Part shown: piece after piece, positions 1 through 7,469 of the stretch | Layout of the letters: every line of letters begins with the position of its first letter | Position numbering within the stretch: the first letter of the stretch is position 1 | From: Kiritimatiellia bacterium | GTDB lineage: Bacteria; Verrucomicrobiota; Kiritimatiellia; RFP12; UBA1067 | Length of the DNA: 38,235 bases | Assembly: GCA_017525475.1 (NCBI GenBank) | Contig: JAFXST010000017.1 | Span: forward strand, 1 to 38,235 | Direction: 5' to 3' | Translations under genes and position numbers: made by a program | Notes under the pieces: model-generated | Told to the model about the DNA's origin: nothing | Database searches by the model: none | Seen by the model: only the letters and a program-made list of their open reading frames with translations

Positions 1-26
1 ATTATCATCAAACGCGGCCACATATA

Positions 27-51
27 GTTATCAACATTTTTTGTTGATAAC
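27..51. repeat. Perfect inverted repeat of TTATCAACA boxes upstream of dnaA
   Basis: GTTATCAACA at 27-36 and its exact reverse complement TGTTGATAAC at 42-51 are separated by five T. Each arm contains TTATCAACA, one base from the classical DnaA box TTATCCACA. A further near match, TTATCATCA, lies at 2-10. It sits about 90 bases before the dnaA start, so DnaA autoregulation or an origin-proximal DnaA cluster is the natural reading. The same boxes recur at 4716-4801. Confidence 0.7.
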
Positions 52-99
52 CGGTTTACAACTTTCAATAAGATTTAATTGCCAAACCGAACCAAATTA

Positions 100-128
100 T
101 GTTAATATATACGCCGACACGGTATATA
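100..128 (+). promoter_or_regulatory. Possible dnaA promoter
   Basis: TATATA at 123-128, in the context GGTATATAAG, resembles the GGTATAAT element seen before other genes here. A poor -35 (TGTTAA, 100-105) lies 17 bases upstream. Only 13 bases separate the -10 from the ATG at 142, so the leader would be very short and I see no Shine-Dalgarno sequence. An alternative -10 lies in the AT-rich run near 101-110. Confidence 0.4.
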
Positions 129-141
129 AGGCTTACAACCC

Positions 142-1554
142 ATGAGCGACAAGCAACTTGAAGAGTTGTGGAACCGGGCAAGAGAGATTTACCTGGCCAC
201 GACTGTCGACCCTGCGGAAAAGGGCAGGGCCGAGCGGTATTTTTCCTCGGTGCGGCGAGTGGAGAGGCGCGGCGAGGGTCTGGTAGTGATTCTCGCGAGC
301 AGCTTTGCTCAGAACATCTTCGCCAACGATATCGCCGGCAAGGTGCGTAAAGTCCTGGAGCTCGCGGGCGCCGGCAACAATCTCGATATCACGTACGAAG
401 TAGGCGAAGCGGGCGCCTCCGAAAAGCCGCTCCCGCAGCCGAGCGATCCCGCGCCCAAAGCCGCGCCAGCGCCGGCCGCAGCCACGTTCAACTACAGCAC
501 CATGCCGCTCAACCCCGAGTACACCTTTGCCGAATTCGTCAAAGGTCCTTCCAATTCCTGGGCCTACGCGAGCGCTCGCGGCGTCGCCGAAAAGCCGGGC
601 GCCAAGGAATACAATCCGCTTTTCATCCATGGCGGCACGGGGCTCGGCAAAACCCACCTGATGCAGGCAATCGGCAACGAGCTCATCAACCGCCACGCCA
701 ATCTCAAGCTTTGCTACCTTTCCACCGAAACGTTCATGAACGAATACATGAACGCGCTCGAGAAGCACACTATCGACCAGTTCCGCTCCAAGTATCGCTC
801 GATGGACGTGCTTCTTATGGATGACGTACAGTTCATGGTCTCAAAGAACAACCTCCAGGAGGAATTCTTCAATACCTTCAACGCGCTGCAGAACGCCGGC
901 AAGCAAATAGTAATGACGAGCGATGTGGCGCCAAAATACCTGCCGGCCTTGGAACCGCGCCTTATGAGCCGCTTCGAAGGTGGCATGGTACAGTCGATCG
1001 AAGCGCCGGGCCTCGAAACCCGCCTCGCCATCTTGCGCAAGAAGACCGAGAACTACCGCAACCAGATTCCCGAGCTCGCAATTACTTTTATCGCCGAGAA
1101 TATCCGTAGCCACGTGCGCGCGATGGAAGGGGCGTTAAGCCGCGTCAAAATGATGGTCGATAGCGATCCCGATTTCGTAAAGTCCATCAATCTCGATATG
1201 CTCCATAAGCACCTACAGGATCTCGTCGAGAAGGAACGCAAAATCAAAAAAACCACGTGCGAGGAGATTATCGAGGTCGTCTGCGACAAGTTCGGAATCA
1301 CCATCCCGCAAATTCTCTCAAAGGAGCGCACGATGGAACTGGTGGTGCCAAGGCAGATGGCGATGTTCATCTCCCACAAGTTCACCCCCTTGGGCCTCAA
1401 GGTGATCGCTCCAAAGTTCAACAAGACCCATGCTACTATCCTCAACGGGGTAAAACAGTTCCAGAAGCAGATGGATGTGGATCCAAATTTGCGCGCTTCG
1501 CTCAACGAAGTACTGGAGCGGCTCGGGTTCACAATGAATGACATAAAGGATTGA
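142..1554 (+). CDS. dnaA: Chromosomal replication initiator protein DnaA
   Basis: DnaA binds origin boxes, forms an ATP-dependent filament and melts the origin in the cytoplasm. The 470-residue length is typical. Seen: an N-terminal helical domain (about 1-85), an Ala/Pro-rich linker (about 90-115), and an AAA+ domain with the LNPEYTF entry motif, Walker A GGTGLGKT (164-171), Walker B VLLMDD (223-228) and the PRLMSRFEGG arginine-finger region. Domain IV runs from about 365 to the end. The helix-turn-helix signature is unusual: the segment usually ending GGRDHTTV reads FNKTHATI here (426-433), so the Asp and first Thr that contact bases in E. coli DnaA are Thr429 and Ala431; His430 is kept. 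PRQMAM (403-408) is conserved. It is followed by a probable oriC and dnaN, and preceded by TTATCAACA boxes. Identity is certain; altered box preference is inference. Confidence 0.97.
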   Translation: MSDKQLEELWNRAREIYLATTVDPAEKGRAERYFSSVRRVERRGEGLVVILASSFAQNIFANDIAGKVRKVLELAGAGNNLDITYEVGEAGASEKPLPQPSDPAPKAAPAPAAATFNYSTMPLNPEYTFAEFVKGPSNSWAYASARGVAEKPGAKEYNPLFIHGGTGLGKTHLMQAIGNELINRHANLKLCYLSTETFMNEYMNALEKHTIDQFRSKYRSMDVLLMDDVQFMVSKNNLQEEFFNTFNALQNAGKQIVMTSDVAPKYLPALEPRLMSRFEGGMVQSIEAPGLETRLAILRKKTENYRNQIPELAITFIAENIRSHVRAMEGALSRVKMMVDSDPDFVKSINLDMLHKHLQDLVEKERKIKKTTCEEIIEVVCDKFGITIPQILSKERTMELVVPRQMAMFISHKFTPLGLKVIAPKFNKTHATILNGVKQFQKQMDVDPNLRASLNEVLERLGFTMNDIKD

Positions 1555-1740
1555 CAAGTTGAAGACAAGTAAGAGTTGTCATCTGTTTTCAACCGCACTT
1601 AAAACGGTTGTCAAAACCTTTTGCTTCAACACAGCCAACGATTGCAAGGGTTCTGACAAGTTGTCAACTTGTCTACACGCTTAATAATAGGAATAAACAA
1701 TATATATTAAATCAATATATCAGTAAGGTCAACAACAACC
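1555..1740. other. Candidate replication origin (oriC) between dnaA and dnaN
   Basis: This 186-base gap is AT-rich with no convincing gene. It holds repeated GACAAGTTG / TTGTCAAC elements (the 9-mer GACAAGTTG at 1553-1561 and 1655-1663, its complement at 1665-1673), then TTGTCTACA at 1669-1677 (two mismatches to TTATCCACA). After the short CGC at 1678-1680 comes TTAATAATAGGAATAA (1681-1696), which can be read as trinucleotides TAA-TAA-TAG-GAA-TAA, like DnaA-trios. The A+T run 1696-1720 is a plausible unwinding element. A dnaA-dnaN location is classical for oriC. The dnaN promoter must also lie here; I could not place it confidently. Confidence 0.5.
1655..1673. repeat. 19-bp palindrome GACAAGTTG-T-CAACTTGTC
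   Basis: Nine-base arms are perfectly complementary around a single central T. The left arm is repeated exactly at 1553-1561, overlapping the dnaA stop codon. It could be a paired initiator site or an operator for dnaN. It is too tight to form a loop, which argues for protein binding. Confidence 0.7.
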
Positions 1741-2835
1741 ATGAAATTCCAAATCACCCGCTCCGCTTTCATCGACGGCATCCGCAAAGTCCAAAACGTA
1801 ATCTCCGGTCGCGATAACCTCGCCATTCTCCAGAACGTCAAGATCGACGCTACCGAAACCGGCCTTACCCTCACCACCACCGATCTCGACATCACCATCA
1901 AGTGCCAGATCGACGCCGAAGTCAAAGTACCCGGTTCCACTACGCTCCCCGCAAAACTTCTTGCCGCCGCCATATCCAAAGCCGAAGACGGCGTTATAGA
2001 AGTTGCTGTCGACGAGAAGGACCAGGCAACCATAACCTCCGGACACGCCCGCTATCGTCTGGCCGGCAAGAGTGCGCGCGATTTTCCGGTAATCTCCGAA
2101 TCCGAAGAAACTAGCGTCTACACCGTCTCCAAGGCGGTCCTGGGCGAGATGTTCCGCAAAACAGCTTACGCCGCGAGCCAGGAAGATACCCGCCGGGCGC
2201 TTAAAGGCGTGCTGCTCAGCTTCAAGAACGGCAAACTCACCATGGTCGCCACCGACGGTCGCCGCATGGCCAAGGTAGAGCAAGAGCTAGAGTTCCCGGC
2301 CGTCAACGAAAACGATATTATCGTCCCCTCCAAGGCGGTTGCCGAAATCGTCCGCTCTTTAAGCGGCGAAGGCGACGCCAAAATCATCATCCGCAAGGCC
2401 AACCTCTGCTGCGAGGTGGATGGAGTCAGGATTTTCTCCAAGCTGATCGACGATACCTACCCCAACTACAATGTCGTCATCCCCGCCAATCTTACCGAAA
2501 CCGTCCAGGTCGACCGGCAGCTCCTCATGAAGGCGCTGGAGCGCGCAAGCGTCATGAGCATGGACGAATCCCGAGCTACGCTTCTTACCTTCGAGGCCAA
2601 CATTCTTACCGTCAGCTCTGGCCAGAGCGACATCGGCGAAGTAAAGGATGAAGTTGCGATCAAATATATCGGCGAAAAAATCGAGACCGGCTTCAACCCC
2701 GCTTACATCATGGACGCCTTGCGCGCCATCGACGACGACGAGGTCACCATCAAAATTTCCAATGGCCATACGCCGATCATCATCGCCTGCAGCGTACCGT
2801 TCATCTACGTGCTGATGCCGTTGCGCCAAAAGTAA
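1741..2835 (+). CDS. dnaN: DNA polymerase III beta subunit (sliding clamp)
   Basis: DnaN is the ring-shaped processivity clamp that holds polymerase III and repair enzymes on DNA. The protein is 364 residues, standard for the family, with three consecutive clamp-fold domains of about 120 residues each. Diagnostic segments are the N-terminal MKFQITRSAF, the TDGRRMA motif near residue 175, SKLIDDTYPNY near 235-245, and the C-terminal YVLMPLRQK that closes the last beta strand next to the peptide-binding pocket. The start ATG follows the origin-like gap, with only a weak AAGG at 1725-1728 as ribosome site. Its stop overlaps the start of the next gene by one base (TAATG), so the RNA methyltransferase is probably translationally coupled; the usual recF neighbour is absent. 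Confidence 0.97.
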   Translation: MKFQITRSAFIDGIRKVQNVISGRDNLAILQNVKIDATETGLTLTTTDLDITIKCQIDAEVKVPGSTTLPAKLLAAAISKAEDGVIEVAVDEKDQATITSGHARYRLAGKSARDFPVISESEETSVYTVSKAVLGEMFRKTAYAASQEDTRRALKGVLLSFKNGKLTMVATDGRRMAKVEQELEFPAVNENDIIVPSKAVAEIVRSLSGEGDAKIIIRKANLCCEVDGVRIFSKLIDDTYPNYNVVIPANLTETVQVDRQLLMKALERASVMSMDESRATLLTFEANILTVSSGQSDIGEVKDEVAIKYIGEKIETGFNPAYIMDALRAIDDDEVTIKISNGHTPIIIACSVPFIYVLMPLRQK

Positions 2836-4076
2836 TGAAACTCTTTACCGACAAAAACTACCCCATCATCCTCAGCTGCGCCAAGGGTCTCTCCCAGTTC
2901 ACGGCCGCGGAGGTTAAGGAACTCGGTTACGAGATAATCGAGGTTACCGAAAATACGGTAGTGGTGCGCGGCGATATTCGCGACGTGATGCGCCTCAATC
3001 TCAAGCTCCGCACCGCCCATCGCGTGCTGGTGCCGCTCCTTCGGGCCGATTGCCGCAATATCCGCGACCTCTACGAGCTCGTATATTCCATCGACTGGGA
3101 GCATCACTTCGACCCCGACGGCTACTTTAGCGTCGCCTCGATCGTCCACAACCAAACGGTGCGAGATACGCGCATCCCTTCCCTTTACACCAAAGACGCC
3201 ATCGCCGATCGCATGCGCGACAAGTGCCAGCGCCGCCCCAATTCCGGCGGAGCCAACCTGGGCGCGGCCGTCTTCGTCTACTGGGAGCGCAACGAGGTTA
3301 TCGTCTATCTCGACACCACTGGCGAGCCGCTCTCCAAGCGCGGCTACCGCAAAATCCCCGGCTCCGCCCCCATGCAGGAGACGCTGGCCGCCGCCTGCAT
3401 CATGGCGCTCGGCTGGGACAAAAAGACGCCGTTCGTCTCGCCGATGTGCGGCTCGGGCACTCCCGCAATCGAGGCGGCGATGATGGCCATGAACCGCGCA
3501 CCCGGGTTGCTCAAGAGCCACTTCGCCTTCCAGTCGATCCTCGGGTACGACCGCATCATACCCGGCGAATCCGCCCCGCGCGTAGCCCCTAGGCAGCATG
3601 CCGGCGCCACGCCCGAGCAGATCTGGCGCGAAATCGTGATGGACGTCAAGGCCGAGGAACGTACCGACAACCTCCCGCCCATCATCGCCACCGACATCTC
3701 CCCCGAGGCCGTCGAAAACGCGCACTCCAACGCCATCAACGCGGCGGTCGCCTCCTATATCCAGTTCCAGGCGTGCGATTTCGGCCAAACCCCCATCCCC
3801 GAGGGGGAAAAAGGCACCATTTTCTTCAACCCCGAGTATGGCATTCGCCTCGGCACCTTCGAGGAACTCGAACCAATCTACTATCGCATGGGCACGTTCA
3901 TGGCCGAAAAGTGCGCCGGTTGGACGGGCGGCATCATCACCGGCAATCCCGATCTCGCCAAGGTGGTACCTCTTTACTATCGCAACCGGGTGCCGTTTTT
4001 CAACGGTCCCATCGACTGCCGGCTCTTCGTCTACGAAGGCTGCAAGCTCAAGGAAGCCAACAATGGAAATCAATGA
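2835..4076 (+). CDS. THUMP-domain class I SAM-dependent RNA methyltransferase (RlmL/YpsC-like)
   Basis: The predicted role is S-adenosylmethionine-dependent base methylation of RNA, most likely 23S rRNA guanine N2 as in the N-terminal half of RlmL. The 413 residues divide into an N-terminal part (about 1-60), a THUMP RNA-binding domain (about 60-155) and a Rossmann methyltransferase domain. DTTGEPLSKRGYR marks the linker typical of the UPF0020 family. Motif I is MCGSGTPAIEAA (near 202-213) and the acidic residue following strand 2 is in IIATDIS. The catalytic motif, normally NPPYG, reads NPEYGIRLG near residues 334-342, a Pro-to-Glu change. Translation is coupled to dnaN by a one-base overlap, and its end overlaps the coiled-coil gene. 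The family is clear; the exact target nucleotide is not. Confidence 0.85.
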   Translation: MKLFTDKNYPIILSCAKGLSQFTAAEVKELGYEIIEVTENTVVVRGDIRDVMRLNLKLRTAHRVLVPLLRADCRNIRDLYELVYSIDWEHHFDPDGYFSVASIVHNQTVRDTRIPSLYTKDAIADRMRDKCQRRPNSGGANLGAAVFVYWERNEVIVYLDTTGEPLSKRGYRKIPGSAPMQETLAAACIMALGWDKKTPFVSPMCGSGTPAIEAAMMAMNRAPGLLKSHFAFQSILGYDRIIPGESAPRVAPRQHAGATPEQIWREIVMDVKAEERTDNLPPIIATDISPEAVENAHSNAINAAVASYIQFQACDFGQTPIPEGEKGTIFFNPEYGIRLGTFEELEPIYYRMGTFMAEKCAGWTGGIITGNPDLAKVVPLYYRNRVPFFNGPIDCRLFVYEGCKLKEANNGNQ

Positions 4077-4713
4077 ATTTCTCGAGGCGGCCGAAGCCGC
4101 CGCCGAAGCCGCCGCTGCGGCTGCGGACGAAGAAACGCAAGAACTCGACGTGCAGAAAGCGGTAGTCGAAGAACTTGCCGCCGAAAAGGCCAAGCTCGCC
4201 GAAGAACTCGCCGCCATGCGCCGCGAACTCGCGCTAAAAGACGGCATCAACAAGGCCATGGAGGCGCAGAAGGCCGGGCTCGAAGCGCAGGTAAACGCCC
4301 TCAAGGCCGAAAACTCCCGCCTCGAGGCCGCCATCGCCGAGCTCGAAATGAAGTCGTTCGACGAGCAAGCGCGCAATCCCAATATGCTCGCGCTCCTCGA
4401 CCGCGAGGTCGAACTCCCCGATCGCTTCCCGGGCGAAACGCGCGACCATGTTATCGAAGTCCTTCGCGAGGCCAAGGACAAGGCCGAGGCGGAAGGGCGG
4501 CTGCGCAAAGCGCAACTCCTCGAAGGGGTCCTGATCGCGAACGAGCCTACGGGCAACCTCCAGGCCAAGCGCGCCGCGCTCGAGAAGTTTCTCGAAGCCA
4601 ACCACAATGTTATCAACGGCACGGTTATCAACGAACTTGATAAGTACGGTATAAAGTATAAAGACGGCGACAAATACCTGCTTATCAGCGAAATTCTGCA
4701 AAGGACGTACTAA
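4063..4713 (+). CDS. Coiled-coil protein of unknown function
   Basis: The 216-residue product has no domain I recognise. I chose ATG 4063 because AGGAAG lies seven bases upstream and the open frame further 5' reads as an out-of-frame shadow of the methyltransferase. Residues about 10-105 are rich in Ala, Glu, Lys and Leu with heptad spacing (for example AAEKAKLAEELAAMRREL), a long coiled coil. The remaining half is charged and mostly helical, with a short tail KYGIKYKDGDKYLLISEIL that looks like a small beta element. There is no signal peptide or membrane segment, so it is cytoplasmic. It overlaps the methyltransferase by 14 bases, suggesting coupled translation. A scaffold or DNA/RNA-associated role is possible but unsupported. 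Confidence 0.75.
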   Translation: MEINEFLEAAEAAAEAAAAAADEETQELDVQKAVVEELAAEKAKLAEELAAMRRELALKDGINKAMEAQKAGLEAQVNALKAENSRLEAAIAELEMKSFDEQARNPNMLALLDREVELPDRFPGETRDHVIEVLREAKDKAEAEGRLRKAQLLEGVLIANEPTGNLQAKRAALEKFLEANHNVINGTVINELDKYGIKYKDGDKYLLISEILQRTY

Positions 4714-4715
4714 AA

Positions 4716-4801
4716 TTATCAACAATATATCAACACCTGTTGATAACTTTTACCTTGACAGTTGATATTATCAAATGATATAATACCATCTTGTTGATAA
4801 C
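4716..4801. repeat. Cluster of TTATCAACA-type boxes around a promoter
   Basis: Boxes: TTATCAACA 4716-4724; ATATCAACA 4727-4735 (one mismatch); TGTTGATAAC 4738-4747 (reverse orientation, forming an inverted pair with the previous box around CC); TTGATA-T-TATCAA 4762-4774, a perfect palindrome between -35 and -10; TGTTGATAAC 4792-4801, just before the ATG at 4804. They occupy most of the 90-base gap and overlap the promoter, so whatever binds them should control the following gene. Candidates are DnaA itself and the XRE regulator encoded downstream. Confidence 0.75.
4755..4784 (+). promoter_or_regulatory. Consensus sigma-70-type promoter of the XRE/zinc-ribbon gene
   Basis: TTGACA at 4755-4760 and TATAAT at 4779-4784 are separated by 18 bases. 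The spacer contains the palindrome TTGATATTATCAA. The expected transcript start is near 4791, leaving a leader of about 13 bases with no Shine-Dalgarno sequence before ATG 4804. Both hexamers match consensus exactly, so strong activity held down by a repressor is a reasonable inference. Confidence 0.75.
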
Positions 4802-4803
4802 TT

Positions 4804-5262
4804 ATGAAGAATCTTGATAAATCGATTTGCTTGAAGTTCCGGGATGCGCGTCGCGCCGCGGGGCTCTCGCAAAGCCAACTAGCGCAAGAGTTCGGCTGCA
4901 ACCAGTCGGCGATTTCGATGTTCGAGCAGGGCGACGGCACTAAGCTCGGCGACGAAGTAATCGAGCGCATGGCCACCAAGTTCGGCTTGTCGCTCGCGGC
5001 CCCGGCCGCCCCCGCGGCCACACCGGTCCGCACTACGCCTAAGACGGGCTTTTGCCCCAATCCCGCTTGCCCCTCCAACCACGCCTATCAAGTGGAAGGG
5101 CGCACGTTCTTCAGTCCCCACCCCGACGAGTGCGATCCCGTGGGCGGCAAGTTCTGCGTGTGGTGCGGCGAAGTCCTGGAACGCGTCTGTCCCAACTGCG
5201 GCGCGCCGCTCAATCCCGGCGGCGTGTGCTCCGTCTGCGGGAAACCCTATATCGTTACATGA
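4804..5262 (+). CDS. XRE-family helix-turn-helix regulator with C-terminal zinc ribbons
   Basis: The 152-residue protein begins with a Cro/CI-type helix-turn-helix (about 8-62): SQSQLAQEFGCNQSAISMFEQG gives the two central helices. An Ala/Pro linker (66-77) leads to a cysteine-rich tail with FCPNPACP, FCVWCGEV, VCPNCGAPL and VCSVCGKP. The last three are CxxC pairs of rubredoxin/double-zinc-ribbon type; the first is a CxxxxC pair. DNA binding and zinc binding are therefore expected. The promoter directly upstream is embedded in TTATCAACA/TGTTGATAA boxes, fitting autoregulation or DnaA control. The stop overlaps the start of the D-aminoacylase gene (ATGA), so the two are probably cotranslated. 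Its target genes and signal are unknown. Confidence 0.85.
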   Translation: MKNLDKSICLKFRDARRAAGLSQSQLAQEFGCNQSAISMFEQGDGTKLGDEVIERMATKFGLSLAAPAAPAATPVRTTPKTGFCPNPACPSNHAYQVEGRTFFSPHPDECDPVGGKFCVWCGEVLERVCPNCGAPLNPGGVCSVCGKPYIVT

Positions 5263-6821
5263 CTACGCTTCTATCCGGCGGCACCGTCATCGACGGTAGC
5301 GGCAACCCCGCATCCTTGAGCGATGTGCTCGTCGAAGGCGAGCGCATCCTGGATGTGGGCGCGCCCGGCACGCTCGGGGAAGCCGACCAGGTAATCGACG
5401 CCGCCGGCAAGGTGGTGACGCCCGGCTTTATCGATTTCCACTCCCATAGCGACGCCTATCTTGTCTTGGAGCCCGACGCCCCGAGCAAAATTACCCAGGG
5501 CATCACCACTGAGGTCAACGGCCAATGCGGCGGCAGCGTCGCCCCGCGCTACGGGGAAGCCCGGCTCTCGTCCGACTGGGCCTCGCTCCTCGGAGACAAA
5601 CTTACCTGGCGGAGCCTCGGCGAATACCGCACCGTTTTGGAAGCGGCGCGCCCGGCCGTCAACACCGTGCAGTTCGTGGGCCACAATACCTTGAGGTCTT
5701 CGGTGGTGGGCTACGCCGGGCGGCTCGCGACGCCGGACGAACTCAAGCGGATGGAAAACCTCCTCGCGCACAGTCTCGACGAAGGCGCCTTTGGCCTTAC
5801 GACCGGGCTTATCTACCAGCCGGGCAAATATTCCGATTTCGAGGAAGTCAAACGCCTAGCCGCCGTCACCGCCAAGCAGGGCGGCTTTTACGCTACCCAT
5901 ATGCGTTCGGAAGGCGACAAGATCCTGGAGGCCATCGACGAAGTGCTCGCGCTCGTCGAAGCTACCCAAATCCGCGCCGAGATCAGCCACCTCAAAACGA
6001 GCGGCAAGCGCAATTGGCACAAGATCGACGCGGTGCTCGACAAAATACAAGGCGCCGTGGATGCGGGCAAGCTCCTCGGGAGCGACCGCTATCCTTTTAC
6101 CGCCGCGGGCACCGATCTCGATGTGGTGTTCCCCGATTGGGCGGGCGAGGGCGCGGCCAAGGCCGAATGCGTGCGCCTGGCCGATCCGGCTACGCGCGCG
6201 CGCATCGTCTCCGAGCTCGACGCGTCCGGGCGCGACTGGTCGCTCGTTATGGTAGGCGGCACCTGGAGCAAAGACACCAAGCGCTTCTCGGGGCGGACGA
6301 TCGACAAGATCGCGGCCGAACTGGGCGTTACCCCGGGTGCGGCCGTCTGCCAGATTCTCGCGCTCGACGAGTGCCGCACCGGCGGATTTTTCTTCGGGAT
6401 GAGCGAAGACAATCTCGACAAGATCCTTTTGCGCCCGTGGATCGTTCCCGGGAGCGACGCGTCCTTGCGCGCCCCCTGGGGTCCCTTGGGCGCCGACCAT
6501 CCGCACCCGCGCGCCTACGCCACCATGCCGGAATTCCTGCGCCGGCTTCTCAAACTCGGCGTCTCGCGCGAAGATGCGATCGCGCGCATGACCGGCATTC
6601 CGGCGCGCCGGTTCGGCCTCAAGGCGCGCGGCCTCGTCGCCCCCGGATATATGGCCGATCTCCTCCTCCTCGATTTCGACAATTTCCGCTCCGCTTCGAC
6701 CTACCACGATCCCCACCGGTTCACGACCGGCGTGGAACTTGTCATGGTCAACGGCACCATCACCTACCAAGGCGGCAAATTCACCGGCCGCCGCAACGGC
6801 CGCTTTTTGGAAAGGGACTAA
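5259..6821 (+). CDS. N-acyl-D-amino-acid deacylase (amidohydrolase superfamily)
   Basis: The likely reaction is zinc-dependent hydrolysis of N-acyl-D-amino acids to a fatty or acetic acid and a free D-amino acid, a use being salvage of D-residues from peptidoglycan. The 520-residue length fits D-aminoacylases. Seen: the N-terminal beta-sandwich start TLLSGGTVIDGSG, the metal motif HSHSD (61-65), Cys90 in NGQCGGS (the bridging cysteine of this family), TTGLIYQPG (181-189), His214 in YATHMRSE, His244 in EISHLK, and the catalytic Asp400 in PGSDAS. All expected ligands are present. I chose ATG 5259 because it overlaps the previous stop as ATGA and begins the conserved domain; the open frame extends further upstream inside the regulator gene. 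No signal peptide, so cytoplasmic. rpe abuts its stop codon. Confidence 0.9.
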   Translation: MTTLLSGGTVIDGSGNPASLSDVLVEGERILDVGAPGTLGEADQVIDAAGKVVTPGFIDFHSHSDAYLVLEPDAPSKITQGITTEVNGQCGGSVAPRYGEARLSSDWASLLGDKLTWRSLGEYRTVLEAARPAVNTVQFVGHNTLRSSVVGYAGRLATPDELKRMENLLAHSLDEGAFGLTTGLIYQPGKYSDFEEVKRLAAVTAKQGGFYATHMRSEGDKILEAIDEVLALVEATQIRAEISHLKTSGKRNWHKIDAVLDKIQGAVDAGKLLGSDRYPFTAAGTDLDVVFPDWAGEGAAKAECVRLADPATRARIVSELDASGRDWSLVMVGGTWSKDTKRFSGRTIDKIAAELGVTPGAAVCQILALDECRTGGFFFGMSEDNLDKILLRPWIVPGSDASLRAPWGPLGADHPHPRAYATMPEFLRRLLKLGVSREDAIARMTGIPARRFGLKARGLVAPGYMADLLLLDFDNFRSASTYHDPHRFTTGVELVMVNGTITYQGGKFTGRRNGRFLERD

Positions 6822-7469
6822 ATGAACAGCAAAATCCAAATTCTGCCTTCGCTCCTCGGAGCCGACCTCGGCGATTTGCGCGGCGGCATCCGGCTCGCCG
6901 AACAAGCCGGCGCCGATGCGCTCCATATCGACATCATGGATCCGCACTTCGTGCCCAACATGTCGTTCGGGCCCTCGGTCGTCAAGCTCTCGCGCGAGAC
7001 CTGCCCCAATCTCTATCGCAACGTGCATCTCATGATGCTCCGCCCCGACCTCTATCTCAAGCCCTTTGCCGAGGCGGGCGCCCAGACGATCCAGATCCAC
7101 GTGGAAGCCAATTGCGACGTGGGCAATACTTTGATCCGCATCCGCGAACTGGGTTTGAGGCCCGCCATCGCCATCAACCCCGAGACGCCGGTCGAGCGGC
7201 TCAAGGAATTTTTGGGCATTGTCGACGAAGTGCTGGTGATGACCGTGCACCCCGGCTTCGGCGCGCAGCAATTTATCGGCGAATGCCTCGACAAAGTCAA
7301 GTACATCCGCGACCGGCAGCCGCAAATCGACGTGATGGTGGACGGCGGCGTCAATGGCGAAACGGCGCCCCTCTGCATCCAGGCGGGCGTCAACATGCTC
7401 GTATCGGGGAGCTATCTCTACAAGCAGCCCGATATGGCCAAAGCGGTGGAGGCGATGCGCCATGGCTAA
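6822..7469 (+). CDS. rpe: Ribulose-phosphate 3-epimerase
   Basis: This enzyme interconverts D-ribulose 5-phosphate and D-xylulose 5-phosphate in the pentose phosphate pathway. The protein is 215 residues, a single TIM barrel. Active-site features visible are Ser10 in LPSLLGAD, His35 and Asp37 in LHIDIMD, His69 in VHLMM, HPGFGAQ, and the second catalytic aspartate in MVDGGVNG, followed by the phosphate-binding VSGSYLY. The start codon directly abuts the deacylase stop, with AAGGGA as ribosome site inside the upstream gene. Its 3' end overlaps coaC by eight bases. Confidence 0.95.
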   Translation: MNSKIQILPSLLGADLGDLRGGIRLAEQAGADALHIDIMDPHFVPNMSFGPSVVKLSRETCPNLYRNVHLMMLRPDLYLKPFAEAGAQTIQIHVEANCDVGNTLIRIRELGLRPAIAINPETPVERLKEFLGIVDEVLVMTVHPGFGAQQFIGECLDKVKYIRDRQPQIDVMVDGGVNGETAPLCIQAGVNMLVSGSYLYKQPDMAKAVEAMRHG

